Origin: Rotaria socialis
Lineage: Eukaryota; Rotifera; Eurotatoria; Philodinida; Philodinidae
DNA length: 64,000 nucleotides
Reading direction: 5' to 3'
Assembly (NCBI GenBank): GCA_905331475.1
Contig: CAJNYU010004201.1
Span: 132,935 to 196,934 of the forward strand
A program made the translations under genes and the position numbers. This document shows positions 35,301-47,486 of this stretch, piece after piece (the first letter of the stretch is position 1; every line of letters starts with the position of its first letter). Under the pieces are notes generated by a model. It worked only from the letters and a program-made list of their open reading frames with translations, ran no database searches and had not been told where the DNA came from.

Positions 35301-37262
35301 TTTTCTGTCCTACGACAAAACCTGATAAGTTTCTTTCATGTCTTGAACAGAGTTCATATCCTTAGCTAATGATTGTCGAGATCCTGTAATTTGAGCTTTT
35401 CAAAAATAACAAGCAGTAGTAAAATTCTTCTCAAGACCAATATGCGAAAACTTAGTTTCTAGTTTCGACTGCACAGTTTCAGATCTTTTGATTCCCTTCT
35501 GTTCTGAAGTGAGTGCCTTAGATCTGTAGGTGCACGCCAAACTATTACCATAACTGTTTAAAGACTGTTCTTAAAAGGAAGTTACAAACCGGGATATATT
35601 CAAGAAGGAAACATGAAACTCTAGTGTCTTGACAACAATAAACCGTTAAGTTTATTTTACTTTTAGCCGCTGCATGAATTCTTAACCGTAGATACAGTTG
35701 TTCAAACGAAACCACCCATAGAAATGATTATCGAATGTATGAATTTGCTTCGAAAAATCGATGGAAAAGTACTTATTCGAAAGACGATTAATAATGGTAA
35801 GAAATAAGTCGATAATCATTTGTTTTGACTGATTTTCAAAGGAAACTTAACATTAAAAATTTCAATTCTTATTCTTACTAATCTTCTCCGAGCGTATTCA
35901 AAGTTGAAAATGAATCCGCTACTAAAGGGTGCGGCAGAATAAATGGCCGAATAGTATTTCGTCAATAACGTCTTCATTTTTCACTTTCTAGCCTTGAAAT
36001 GTTTCGCAAAGAAATCCGCCATTCAATTCTCTACAAGATCTGCATTAAGTCGTTTTTTGTACAAAGCGAAATAGAAATACAAAAAAAAGAATACTCAACA
36101 TGTTCAAGAGGATCTACTTTCTTAGCTGAAAAATCGTTCTTTTAGATTTTTTTTGTTGACTAGTGATCACAAACATAAGATGATACAAGCATTTTGTAGG
36201 CCATGAAAAACTCTATTCATTGATAATTATTTGAAAAAGTTCTTTGCGCAGCCTTTCCATATATAATGATAATATTCTTTTTCAAATTTTGGAGAACTTA
36301 GTTGTCTTGTTCTGTAGTATCGAAGCTCCTGCAAAAAGACTCATAAAAATGCCAAAGCAGCATCTTTCGCCTTCTGGTTTTCTTCATTTTGATGGGGCAT
36401 GCTTACTGTGCCAAATACAGAGGAGAAAGCTGCCCTAAAATTCGCTCCTTCAATTCCGCTGGCGAAGCTAAATGACATTTGAAGCATTTTGAATAGGATT
36501 TTAAAAAAATGAGATTTTTCGGTTTTAATTTTATTTGAACGAAATTTTAGCTGCATCACAAGAAGAAACAACTTTGAAAATGTTCAAGAACATTTTGATT
36601 TTTGTTGTGTTGCTTGTTATATTCTAAAACATGTTCTGAAATTTAATTTTAAAATAGCTTAGAAAGTAGGTCTTTCTGAACATGTTGAGTATTCGTTTTT
36701 TTGTATTTCTATTTCGCTTTGTACAAAAAACGACTTAATGCAAATCTTGTAGAGAATTGAATGGCGGATCTTTTGCGAAAAATTTCAAGACTAAAAAGTG
36801 TAAAATGAAGAATTTATTGACAAAATACTATTCGGTCATTTATTCTGCCGCACCCGTTAGTTTTGAGATCGATTCAGAAAAGCTTTGATATTTTATTTGA
36901 AAAATCTTCGATAAGATTTCTTAGCAAATCTTATCATCGAAGTTTTTTTTTGTTGAAAACTTATTACTGAAGTTAAAATATTTAATTTAGATGATAAAAA
37001 ACAAATCGTTCCATCATCTGCACAATCAAGTATTACGGACGATATTGATGGGAAGTTACAGGAATTAGAACTATTTCGCCATGAAAATGAACGATTACGT
37101 TCAGAATTAAGTAGTAATAAAACTGAAATATCTGTTTTACGTGGTGAACGTGATAGTTTGATGCATACAATTTCGAAACTTGATATTGAATTAACTAAAG
37201 CTGAATATCAACGTCTTACTCAACAACAACAACAACCACAGCAACAGCCAAGAAAGAAATAA
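29388..37262 (+). CDS. UHRF1BP1: UHRF1BP1/BLTP3-type bridge-like lipid transfer protein, 1267 aa, 20 exons
   Basis: Exons: 29388-29431, 29492-29654, 29710-29748, 29802-29881, 29932-30040, 30090-30197, 30254-30377, 30442-30605, 31637-31832, 31896-32111, 32171-32407, 32474-32580, 32625-32708, 32764-33186, 33805-33961, 34020-34741, 34803-34980, 35032-35282, 35667-35796 and 36991-37262; phases sum to 1267 aa (human about 1440). The N-terminus is a chorein-type start: MASLIKNQIIKKLSKFVKNL, INLSTIKGEGELSSLNLDE, LPTWLKIQKATCGRAFIK. The repeating beta-groove region follows, with an acidic Ser-rich disordered segment around DDAMDEP-encoding 34500-34640, and a C-terminal coiled coil (LQELELFRHENERLRSELSS) ending in poly-Gln. 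The family (UHRF1BP1, UHRF1BP1L/SHIP164) moves bulk lipid between membranes at endosome/Golgi contacts. Most introns are about 50-65 bp, but four are 0.4-1.2 kb and one contains an inverted-repeat element. The ATG lies two bases after an acceptor-like ATATAG. Confidence 0.9.
30606..31636. other. Long intron 8 of the BLTP3-type gene
   Basis: About 1.0 kb, much longer than its neighbours. No coding frame of note and no inverted repeat noticed by eye; possibly an eroded insertion. Confidence 0.5.
35926..36858. mobile_element. Inverted-repeat element in an intron of the BLTP3-type gene
   Basis: The left arm (about 35926-36110) starts GGGTGCGGCAGAATAAATGG. The right arm (about 36672-36858) is its reverse complement, ending TCATTTATTCTGCCGCACCC. 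Arms of roughly 185 bp are highly similar, including GTACAAAAAACGACTTAATG and CATGTTGAGTATTC at the inner ends. The internal 560 bp has no transposase frame. Probably a MITE-like non-autonomous DNA element. It accounts for most of the 1.19 kb intron (35797-36990). Confidence 0.75.
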
Positions 37263-37449
37263 TAATACTTTTATACGTAGTTTTATTATTATTAATATTA
37301 ATGTGATAATCTAACGAGAACTTATTTGCGATATTTTGTGAAAATTTTTAACGGCGGTGCCTTAATCAATCTGTTTTATTTTTTCGTAATATTTTTTTTG
37401 TGAAAATACACTCATGGTTTAGGGTTAAAGTATTTTCAAATTTCATCGG

Positions 37450-37797
37450 TTTTTGTGTACTCAAAAAGTGAGTACACCCTAGATTCGGTCAGTGTCCGGC
37501 CGGCCGTTAACACGGTAACTGTTGAAAGCCTCATACAGTTGTCTTGACATTTTCTACATAGAATGATCTCATCAATACCTCAGTCGTGTTCGAAAAAGAG
37601 AAGGATCCGTCAACAAATGGCTGAGTTATCGAAAAAATTGTCGTTATTGACCAGACCATCCCTGTGGGGGGGGGGGGGTCCCCGGCTTTTTTCAAAAAAA
37701 CAATTTTCTCAGTATTATTCACAACATATATAAATCGCCTCAGTTTGTGCAGTACACATAACAATCGGATGCGAATCCGATGTTTTCTCATTTATTT
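37450..37797 (+). repeat. Dispersed repeat, copy A (GTGTACTC...GAGTACAC family)
   Basis: Begins with a small hairpin (GTGTACTC...GAGTACAC), then CTAGATTCGGTCAGTG, TGGCTGAGTTATCGAAAAAATT, ACCAGACCATCCCTG, a G-run and TATTCACAACATATATAAATCG. The same order occurs at 57772-58301. Copy A lacks about 190 bp found in copy B before CAGTACACATA. No coding frame. Confidence 0.75.
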
Positions 37798-38128
37798 ATG
37801 ATTCTCAAATAGAAAATAATTGTCATACTACTGTTGAAAACTAGTAGGAGTGGTGCATTTCTGTTCAAGTCAAAGAGAACTCAAAACTACCTTGAATAAA
37901 AAGATATGTACGACTAAGATGGAGATGACAGATTATGATATGTAAGCAATAGCATTCTATTTTACCAGCTACAACAATAGTGTGGATGTGGTAAATTATT
38001 GTTGTTCTAATAAAAAACAAAACATTCTTTACTCTGTGACAATCGAAAAAGATGATATCGACTTATTGCATATTTTTTATTCAATAATTTTTGAATAAAA
38101 ATTATAAAAAACTAGGCTGTATCGCGCA
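37798..38128. other. Spacer downstream of the lipocalin gene
   Basis: Nothing recognised. It probably includes the 3' UTR of the minus-strand lipocalin gene. Confidence 0.35.
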
Positions 38129-38863
38129 TTAGCAGTTTTGGTGTGTTTGCGAGATACTATTTGATTTGATGCCATAGTTCGATAGAATCTTGTTCAAATT
38201 ATCAACAATTGATGGTGCTAAAGTTTTGGTTCGTCTAAAAATATATCATATCAAGATATTCATTTGAGATGCATGATAAAAAGACTCGAATACTTACGAA
38301 AGAAACCAAATAAATTGCCATTTACCAAAGACGGGAATATTTTTACATGAATAGACAAGAGAATAATTTTCATAATCAGTAGCAATAACATTGTAGGAGC
38401 CTACTTGATCTATAGAGAGAGAAATGAATAATAGAATTGATCTTTTGAAAACAAAAAAAAATATCTGCTTACTTTGATTATCGAATTTAACTTCGAGTGC
38501 TGCAGGTTCCATTGCATTTTTTACTCTAGCCGAACCTTTAATGCTACTGTATTTGCCAAACATATTTATTGCCTGATTCCAGACACCAACACTTCCATCG
38601 TCCTTTGCTGTGTAGGTAGCATTGACACATTTAGAGCCGAGTTCAAAGATAATAGTGTTTCGGTAGGCTTCATACCAAAGGCCAAGATACTAAATAATGT
38701 CCGAGCAATGATAGATATGAGTTATTCGCAGTAATCCCTGGTAAAAATAACTTACTTTAGATGCATCGAAATCCTTTTGTGTAGGTACTGTTGGGCATTT
38801 ACCTGCGTGTGAAATACTGCTAACAGCGAAGAGAACAATAGTAGCAATGGTCAATGAAAACAT
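38129..38863 (-). CDS. Apolipoprotein D-like secreted lipocalin, 180 aa
   Basis: Four minus-strand exons: 38756-38863, 38473-38689, 38298-38409 and 38129-38234, in phase, 180 aa (human ApoD is 189). Signal peptide MFSLTIATIVLFAVSSISHA. The mature chain begins GKCPTVPTQKDFDASK. The three lipocalin signatures are present: the GxW block KYLGLWYEAYRN, the TDY block YNVIATDYENYSLVYSCKN, and the third-region arginine in WFLSRTKTLAP. Cysteines near the start, after GSK, in SCKN and at the C-terminus fit the two disulfides of ApoD-type lipocalins. Secreted carrier of small hydrophobic ligands; the actual ligand cannot be inferred. It is divergent in strand from the flanking BLTP3-type gene, with TA-rich promoter-like sequence upstream (about 38915-38965). 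Confidence 0.9.
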
Positions 38864-41800
38864 GATTGAATTGTATGCGATACCGAATTGAGATACTCTT
38901 CTGCATTCATCTATCCGTATATATATATATGCAGAATTTCAGTCAGGTCACTGTTATATAATTTAGCTCGATTCATAGGCGAATTAAATGATTGACTGAT
39001 AAAACAGAAAAATATCAATGCAGACATATGAGAAGAGTCAATATTGATGATATTAATGGAGCACAAAAAATATGGCTTAGTGCAAGGATAAAGTACATTT
39101 CGATTCTAAAATGTGAAAAAAACGATTGCATCGATTTCGTAACAAGCCATCTGATCTTTTACACAATATTTTGTTTTTCCATCACTGATACTCTTTCGAC
39201 GACTTTCAAGGGACACAGACTTTGTGTATATTTGATTACGTATTCTCTGTATACTTTGTACTTTACAAAGAAACTATCGGTAAGTTCTAATGGGTTATTG
39301 TGAGGTATAGACTTTGATATGATTTGTTCGTTAACTTGAGTGAAATTCTCATAAACTAATCCTAGAAGACCAACATCAGTTTCGAATCATATTAATCATG
39401 ACGTGTCAGCTACTATATTTTGGTAGGAGAAGATGGCAATTTGTAATATGCCAAAACTCATACATAAAACGAAAACAGAAATAATTGTCTTGTAATTATT
39501 ATAAGTTAAATGATTTAAAACGCTCTAACCATAGAATATAGCACAACTTAATAGTTCTACTGAGAAAATTCGTGCGTACATCTTAATAATGACTTCGGTA
39601 GAAACTTCTACATAGACAAAAAACATCGAAATATATTATGTTAAATTATTAAAGAACATGTGTGACTACGTTGATAAACATTCTTTGCAGTTGCAAATAA
39701 TATCATTTCTCAGGAAGCAATATTTAGATCTACGATTTCAAACGCAACAAACAATATATTTTAGATTCAATGAAAACTTTTAGAAACTGTAGTTAATCAA
39801 TTTTAAGAGAATAGTTTCTTTTTTTTGTAAGCGCTCTACATCTCCAACTTACTGTATATTTAGAGTTGCTTTTTTGTAAAATGACATTTTCCATGACGCT
39901 TAGTCCGAGTAAAATTCAAACGAACCATTTCACGTTAATTCAAACTCAATGGATTTTGTGTCTTGTCCTACACTGATCACAAAGAAAGTGGTTCGGAAAA
40001 ACATCCTTTACAATATTGATTATCATGATAAAATCTATTATTTTTCCAACGCTTTTTTTTTCAACTATTTATTTGCAATTATGATTAATCACGTTTGCAT
40101 TATTCTATTACATATTTTAGAAATGAATTAATCAGAAGATCTAAATATTCTTGTGAACATAATTAGATGGCAAACATTATAATGAAAAGCGCAGTATTAT
40201 TGAAATGCTCAAATGTTGCGTTACAATCTAAACAAAGTTTCAAATATACATTATACAGATGAATCATTTGTATAACGATTATTATACAAACATTGTTGTA
40301 ATTATTATCATGCATTTCCTGTAACTTTGACAACATTTTTTAAGGAACTTACTGTTAAAAATGGACGAGAACGATGTCAATGAGCTAGATTAAATTTTAA
40401 ATAATTTCCTAATAGAATATTCTCCGCATAAAACCTTTAAATAATCTATTTCAAATAGCAGAGTTTCATTATTTTTCAAAAGCGTTGGTGTTGGTGTACT
40501 ACATTGAAAGAGAAAGAAATCCGTACATCAGTACACAAAACTTGTATCTATGAATTAAATAGTAAGACAAACCGATGATATCTTCATTTTGTTCTCAAAG
40601 AAGAAAACGACGGTACTAACTTGAACAAATGAACAAAAGCAAGCTTTTGATCCATAACGATATAACAACGATGTTATCCATTCGATATGCCTATCAAGTC
40701 TTCATCTTAGTATTTATTGTTAACGACAACTAACATCATGCGACTGACGATCAGTCGTAGGTGTAAATATATATGATATGAAATTTCTGACGATCCTACC
40801 AAATTATGACAATTTTCATTAGGTACGCAATGAAAATAATAAGATTTTTCAAAATGGATATGCAATTAGGTTGTTCATTTAAATCTGAATTTGATTCGTA
40901 TTAACTTCGATTAAGTGAATTACATTTTCATTGAATTTAAGCAATTCTTTTTCTCTAATATGCTACGATATTCAACAGAAATATTCGATATAGAACAGGT
41001 CTATCCTAAAAACTTGAATGGCACGGTAAAATATTCAAGTATTGAACTAAACTAGATCGATATTGCCTGTTGGTGTATGATTAAAATATGATCATATGAA
41101 TATGTAAAGTAATATCGAATTAATTCCTAAAAATATTTCGAATTATTTTTGGAGGCTCTCATCGATTTCCTCATGTTATAAGGATAAATGATTATGTACA
41201 ATTTATTTCACAATATTTGAAACGATCTTTAGAGCATGTATAACAATAAAAGAAAGCACTAATTATATATAAAATATATCTATTTTTAAATCAATCATAA
41301 AAACGCTTTTCAAAAGTAATCGATTTCTTTAGAAATCGTACAGAAAGCACATATAAACATCGTTTTACATCATTGTAGAAGCTGATCGTTCCATGGTGGC
41401 AAGTCTCTACTATTGATATATATATATATATATTATCAAAATCTTCGAAAAACAGCAAACTGATCGCAGATATCTGATACTACGAAGAAAGGAAGAACTT
41501 TAAATAAAATAAATAGCAGTCGCCTAATAGCTTTGCGATGAAAAGTAAAGTAAAAGCAAAGGACACCTGTCTATTTTCCTCTTTTTCATTCGCCTTTTTA
41601 TAACATTTTTTCTCTTTCATAATACGATTTGAATGTAAAGATTTCTGCCCTGAGTTACGACTTTCACGTTAAATCTTTTGAAGAACACAAAACTCTCATG
41701 TGCACACAACTTTCTCATTCATTTTCGAAAAACAAACAAACCTGAAACGATTAAATCATTTTTTTTTGTTTGTCAAAGCTGAAAAAGGATTCAGTTTGTA

Positions 41801-42320
41801 TGCTGGATGAAAACAGAATGAAAACACACAGCACGATAATATATCCCGTACCCTTTACATTATTCCTAACGAAAGTTTGACATCGAATTTTATATACCAT
41901 AAATAACAAGTCAAGTCAAGTTGGTATTCATAAAAGATAGTCATGAGTGAGTCAAAAAATGACAAATAATATAATGGTTTTTGAATTTTTTCCGATGCTT
42001 TTCTAGTAACATCATTGATGATGTCTATATCTAGAGCTTGAGTCGATTACTAAAATTCATGACTACGAAGCAATGTTAGTGTAAGTGTTAAGTTGATGAT
42101 GTTATTTCCAATCCAGTGAAAGTTCTTTACTCAAACTTCATTATATTACATATATTCACCCTTACATTGTCAATCTCTCTGTTGTCATTATTTGAACAAG
42201 AAATATATAAGTTAGTAACGATACATTATTTCACTCGGTATGCTCGAACTTGTTTCCCAATTATATTTTCAGCTATTGGAGCACACCAGTAGGTGATAGA
42301 GTTATTTGCAAACTGTATTG
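38864..42320. other. Gene-free AT-rich region
   Basis: About 3.4 kb between the lipocalin and glycosyltransferase genes. TA runs near 38922 and 41420. Short open frames here (for example 38992-39303) show no family features. Promoters for the two flanking divergent genes must lie at its ends. Confidence 0.35.
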
Positions 42321-44123
42321 ATGCTGATGAGAAATATGTCGATGGCATCGAAAAATGTACGAGTGATGTATATATTGCCTATTTTTGGTCTAATTGTCAC
42401 CGTGATTACATTAATAAGAGACTTCCAAACGAATATCACCACGCAGAATCGGCTATTAAATTTGAACAATCTACCGTTCAAATTCACTCTGTCATCTCAT
42501 AAAGATTCGTCTCAAGAAATCGATCACTTACTGTCCAATGATACATTGTTTCAAACATATAGATTACTTCTTCAAAACAATCATAACCTAGAAACTAGTT
42601 TTCAGTGTATCGGCCATTTTCACAATCAGTCATGTCTCTTTAAAAACTTGTACTACAACGAAAGAACATTTTGGATTCTTACGACAAAGAAAATGGCATT
42701 TCCATTACCAGAGGTACGTATTGGCGCATTTATCATGTCGCCGTTTAATCCCAATCGTCGGCGTTTTTACTCCTATATTGATCTCGAAGAATTTGTTAGT
42801 CATAAAATTAATCCCACCGTGATTCCAAATACAACCGTTTATTTCGATCAACCTTGGTTATCGAATATTGGACATGCACTTTTCGATGGTCTCTACCCAG
42901 CATATGTCGCTCTAATTCGTTTTCAGCCAAAACATCTTCAACCATTTCGGATTCTACTTCACACTATGAGTGACAATGGTAAATATTCGTTTAGTCAAAA
43001 TGTTTATAATGTTTTTGCTGGACTCGACACCATAAATGCGAGTGTACTGGAAACAATGTCAGCTGGAAGATGGTTTGCGTTTCAAGAAATCGTGATGGGT
43101 AGCGGAAATATGTGTCAACGTTGCCTTCAATCGAATCTTCAGTTACCCGGTGGAATCGAATTGAATGGGTCAAAGCTTTTTCGAGATCGAATGTACAAAC
43201 AGCATAAATTATCTCCTCCTACTATCAGAAAGAATCACTCGTTCGAAAGACAGTATTTGCGACGGCCTCTTAAAGCTTATGTGATTCATAACAAACGATT
43301 TACTGATGATGACAAAATAGAAATTCAAGCAGCAATCGATGAAATCAACAAATACACTGCTGCCAACAAGAATCAAACTACAGAAAATGGAGAAAAGTTG
43401 CGTTGGCCACTTGTTCACGTCACTTACACTAGCTATCCTCTCATTGTAGCTCGTGAGGAAGCTAAATCTCAGTTTAGCACTCATATAATACAATCGAAAA
43501 CGATTATCAGTAAAAGTAAAATGATGGCCCATTTGCAATTATTACAAAATATGGACATTCATATTACAGGACCTGGCACAGGGCAAATGTATCAGACCTT
43601 CCTTCCAGATGGATCTGTGAATATAAATCTTGGAGGTTTAGGCTATAAAAAGCAGAAAAACATCACAAAAACGTACACATCATTTTTGGAACAATATGTC
43701 ACTGCTGGCACACCGTATATTAAGGGACTTTACTATCCTATTAATGAAAGACCGTTAGGTATTAAAAGAGAAATAGTAGTTCAATTGATTAGAAAAGCAG
43801 CACAACTAATTTTGAATGCATTTACAATACCAGTACATCCGAGAGAAAATTTAGCATCAGATGGACAATTGTTCACTGAGATGTGTGAGCAAGATCAACA
43901 GTTTTGTATGGCAGCCACTGAGAGATCAGAAAAGAATAGTTTTTGGTGTATCAATACATGGCCAGAAGAAATCATCAATGAGAATGGACCATGGTCATCT
44001 AAAGGTATTATTGATGGTGATAAAACAGTGATGTGTCCTTGTAATCGAACACTACTCCATCAATTGAGACGAAAGTACAACATCGATTATCATGTTAAAA
44101 TAATATCGAACAAAACACTTTAA
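42321..44123 (+). CDS. GT61-type (EOGT/POMGNT2-like) glycosyltransferase, type II membrane protein, 600 aa
   Basis: Single exon, ATG 42321 to TAA 44121-44123. The frame also runs upstream from a TTG, but the first ATG is here. A short cytoplasmic N-terminus is followed by one membrane anchor (VMYILPIFGLIVTVITLI, about residues 15-32), as in Golgi/ER type II glycosyltransferases. The lumenal part has Asn-glycosylation sites and many cysteines. The core resembles the GT61 (DUF563) domain: YFDQPWLSNIGHALFDGLYP, then MMAHLQLLQNMDIHITGPGT and MYQTFLPDGSVNINLGGLGY, corresponding to the GxHGAG..N..FLP..s motif of the family. The C-terminal CEQDQQFCMAATERSEKN region is an addition I do not recognise. 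Expected to add a sugar (GlcNAc or xylose in known members) to glycoproteins; donor and acceptor are unknown. Intronless, unlike almost every other gene here. Confidence 0.7.
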   Translation: MLMRNMSMASKNVRVMYILPIFGLIVTVITLIRDFQTNITTQNRLLNLNNLPFKFTLSSHKDSSQEIDHLLSNDTLFQTYRLLLQNNHNLETSFQCIGHFHNQSCLFKNLYYNERTFWILTTKKMAFPLPEVRIGAFIMSPFNPNRRRFYSYIDLEEFVSHKINPTVIPNTTVYFDQPWLSNIGHALFDGLYPAYVALIRFQPKHLQPFRILLHTMSDNGKYSFSQNVYNVFAGLDTINASVLETMSAGRWFAFQEIVMGSGNMCQRCLQSNLQLPGGIELNGSKLFRDRMYKQHKLSPPTIRKNHSFERQYLRRPLKAYVIHNKRFTDDDKIEIQAAIDEINKYTAANKNQTTENGEKLRWPLVHVTYTSYPLIVAREEAKSQFSTHIIQSKTIISKSKMMAHLQLLQNMDIHITGPGTGQMYQTFLPDGSVNINLGGLGYKKQKNITKTYTSFLEQYVTAGTPYIKGLYYPINERPLGIKREIVVQLIRKAAQLILNAFTIPVHPRENLASDGQLFTEMCEQDQQFCMAATERSEKNSFWCINTWPEEIINENGPWSSKGIIDGDKTVMCPCNRTLLHQLRRKYNIDYHVKIISNKTL

Positions 44124-47100
44124 TTTTATGAATATTGTTTGCGTAACCCATTGAGAATTGATCATTGACAAACAGTTTGTGCTTCTAATTTAGTTAGATA
44201 ATGTCATGTAAATACATAGTAACACTAAATAGAAAACTTTTCTAAAATGATTGATCGATTAACAACGATCGAAACATTCATTTGACTTTGTGGATTGTCT
44301 TCAATATTATCGAATGGCATGTGTAATGAAAATTTAAAGTCAAGTAGCCGATAAACAATAGTAATAACTTTTCATAAACCGAATGATGACAACACAGTGT
44401 ATAGACCTTATTGTAACCTTAAAACAATCATTCTGACATTATGATATACTGAATCAAGTTTTCTTGATGGGTTTCACGGAGAAAACTACTTCAGACGAAT
44501 ATAGATTTATATATTTGCCATTTTTTGCTTCACTGCTGGAAAATAGTCGAACGTTTAAAAAGTTAGCGTCATCATGTACATCGAATACTATAGCAGCAAG
44601 AAGAATCTTAAGCAAATTTTGTCACTTATGGATAATTTTAATGAAAAAATAACACTTCTGATAAACTGAGCTGATTCTAAAGTCAAAAGAAATGGTTAAA
44701 TTGAGAAGAGAGAGAGAGAGACAGAGAGAGAGAGAGAGTGAAATTTCTTAATCGTATCGCTTCTTTTCTTGTCCAAAAGAAAACTTACTGCTAGTAGGAT
44801 TAAAAAATATCTACTTACAACAGGGGAGTCTAATTATAATTCTAGATTTCTAACTGCAGGGCAAAAGATGAGACAAGTTTTTTAGATAACAATAAACATA
44901 TCAAAATAAGAGATGCACGGTTCATTATTTTTATGATAAAATTCAAGATTTTTGAGTGAGCTTATGTTAAAAAATAGTACACCATGCACAATGCTTTAAA
45001 CGCAAAATTTATTTCCCTTTTTTTATTCTATGATCATGAAAATTTTACCAATAAGATCGAGTCGTCTCAGAAAATCAGCTAAGACTGTTGAAAGTCAATA
45101 TTCACAGTATACCTAAAAACAACGATAATCTACAAAAGACTGAGACCAGTGCCAATATAAGCAAGGATAAGTATAGAATAGTAAGAATAGATAGTAATTC
45201 AACCAAACAGATTTGTTGTACGTTTCATTTAACTGTCAATGATCAACTTTAGCTACATTCACATTTAACGAAATATCACCATGATTTTATATTATATTGA
45301 TCATCAACTTAGAATTATTATATCTGTACGTTTTTCTTTGACGTGATTTATAGAGATAAAAACTTTTTCATCGAAACCCGGCAATATTCATATGAGTACA
45401 TTGAACATACATGTCAAGACTGAACGATAAGTAAACTTCAAGTGTTGCTTTAGAATTTCAAAAATAAAAGAAATTCATTTTGATTGACTAAATTTGTTGC
45501 GAATGCAATAAAAACAGTCATTTACAACTATTCCAATAATAAGTCTAATAATTCAAGTGAATTATAAATAAATTTCAGAATCGTCGCTCGCTCTTCTAAG
45601 GATTGGTATTGTTATCGATATTCATCTTAGTATATTTCGTATAGATGAAGCGACTGGAGACGTCAAGATGTGTTTTTAATTCAAAGGTTACCGAACACGA
45701 AATAACAGAATTCTGAACATCTTTTCATAATCTAGAGTAGCTCACGTTATTATTTGGAATTCTATAACATTTGTAGTGATAGAATAAATCAAATGGATTA
45801 TAGTAGACACAAAATTAATTAGTACACACTGGCAAGTATGACACGAGTTTTTTTTATTGCTTTTTTGTTCACAATCTTTTGTTTACAATATTGAAAATAA
45901 CTGTTTACTACCGCTTCTATTTTTGGTACGTTGCGACCAATAAAAGTAAAAAACGAAATAGCATTGACTACATGGCTTTTCTACCAAAGCAAGAAATAAT
46001 TGATGATTCAGTTTGTAAAAAAAAGAAGTTTTTTTAAGAAAAACTTTTTATTTTATTAACACAGTAAAGTTAACAAGTATTTATGTTTTTCTTTCATCTA
46101 GAAAGCACTAAAGTGATGAAAATCGGTTCTTCATACGTCTGACCTTCATAACTCATTCGTTTTTTTACGCATTCCAACCTATGACGAAAATAACAGCTAG
46201 GCATACTCGATGACAAAGTCTAAATTACTTGATATTCTTATTTTTTATTCCTAAGCTCAGGATCAGAGGAAAATTCAACTTCTAACAAAACTTGTATTTG
46301 CACGTTCAAATTTTTTTCTCAGATAACACTAAAATTCAAATAGAAACGAAGAAAATAATAGAAAATTTACTTATGATAGTCGTCTTAAAAATTGCACCGG
46401 CTTTGCCATTATATTATAATTCAATATTTGAGGAAAAAAACCTAGGATAGAAACGTGTAGAATTATGAACAATTCTAAGTACTGCCATTCTATTTAATCT
46501 AATATATAAAACTATATTGCTACTGTCACTAAACTAAAGTATGACAGAAAGACACCTTTCTACACATACACGATCTTTCTCAACTGAAGACGCATTTAAT
46601 ATCTATTCGAGTTCTTTTTTTTCCATACAAAAAACATATGACGACCGATCAATGTGCTGGATAATAGGAAATTTCTAGCTTTATTAGAATGTAGAATTTT
46701 TAATTTTTGAATACAACTAAGCCTATATCGGTATTGTTTGGAAAAAAATAATTGAGTCAAAAGTATTAAACAATCATTTTCGATTAGATAATCGAAACAA
46801 AATACGATTACTACGCTAATGGATATAATTTATTTACTTTTTATTAAATAAAAGAAATAAAAAGTGATAGTAGAACATTGAACTGTTTTTTAAAAGAAAA
46901 CAACTTTGTACACTAACTGAATATATTGAGATATGAATATTTTATCTATGAATCTAAGTTTTTTCTGAAATGTGGTTGTTGACAACTAACGATTATCTAA
47001 AGGCTTGACTTCAAAATAAAATCAACAATTTTTGTCTATCGTCTGCTTTGTGTACCATGTCAATAATTCGTTGACTACAACAATATTCGCATTTTTATTC

Positions 47101-47443
47101 GATCTTATGCTCATTGGTCTGTTCACCTTCATGGATTTTTATATTATCAATTGCACTTTTGCTTGACATCTGCATTTACTCTGTTACATTCCTTATTTTA
47201 ATTGTTGGTTTTGTCTTAAACATTCTGTTTGCTCCATATATAATGTCATATAAGTTTTCATCATGATGTTCAGATGCTTGAAATCCTGCAAATATTTATC
47301 GTTACAGTTCAAGAGAAGCTTTAATTTCGTACGAAACGTTTTCAATGATTTTTCAAATCGTTTGATTATGTTATTAGGGTTCTGGTCATATTGGCGATAG
47401 AGCACCGATCTATTGTACATACTATTGTTGTACCGAATTAGGC
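44124..47443. other. Gene-free AT-rich region
   Basis: About 3.3 kb. A GA-rich microsatellite at 44705-44739. No coding frame or RNA gene that I can support. Confidence 0.35.
44705..44739. repeat. GA microsatellite
   Basis: GA dinucleotide run with one ACA interruption. Confidence 0.9.
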
Positions 47444-47485
47444 GGGGGGGGGGGGGGGGCAAGTTAAAATTTAAAATTAAAAAAA
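47444..47485. repeat. G16 run and truncated copy of the TTTAAAGTT element end, next to a single N
   Basis: A homopolymer of 16 G is followed by CAAGTTAAAATTTAAAATTAAAAAAA and then N. The order G-run, then TTAA/TTTAAA words, mirrors the left end of the element immediately to the right (TATAGGGGGGGCTACTTTAACTTTAAA), so it looks like a second, diverged or truncated element end joined by the assembler. Confidence 0.5.
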
Positions 47486-47486
47486 N

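Noticed and set aside
43209..43538. 109-aa minus-strand frame
   Set aside because: Antisense shadow of the glycosyltransferase exon.
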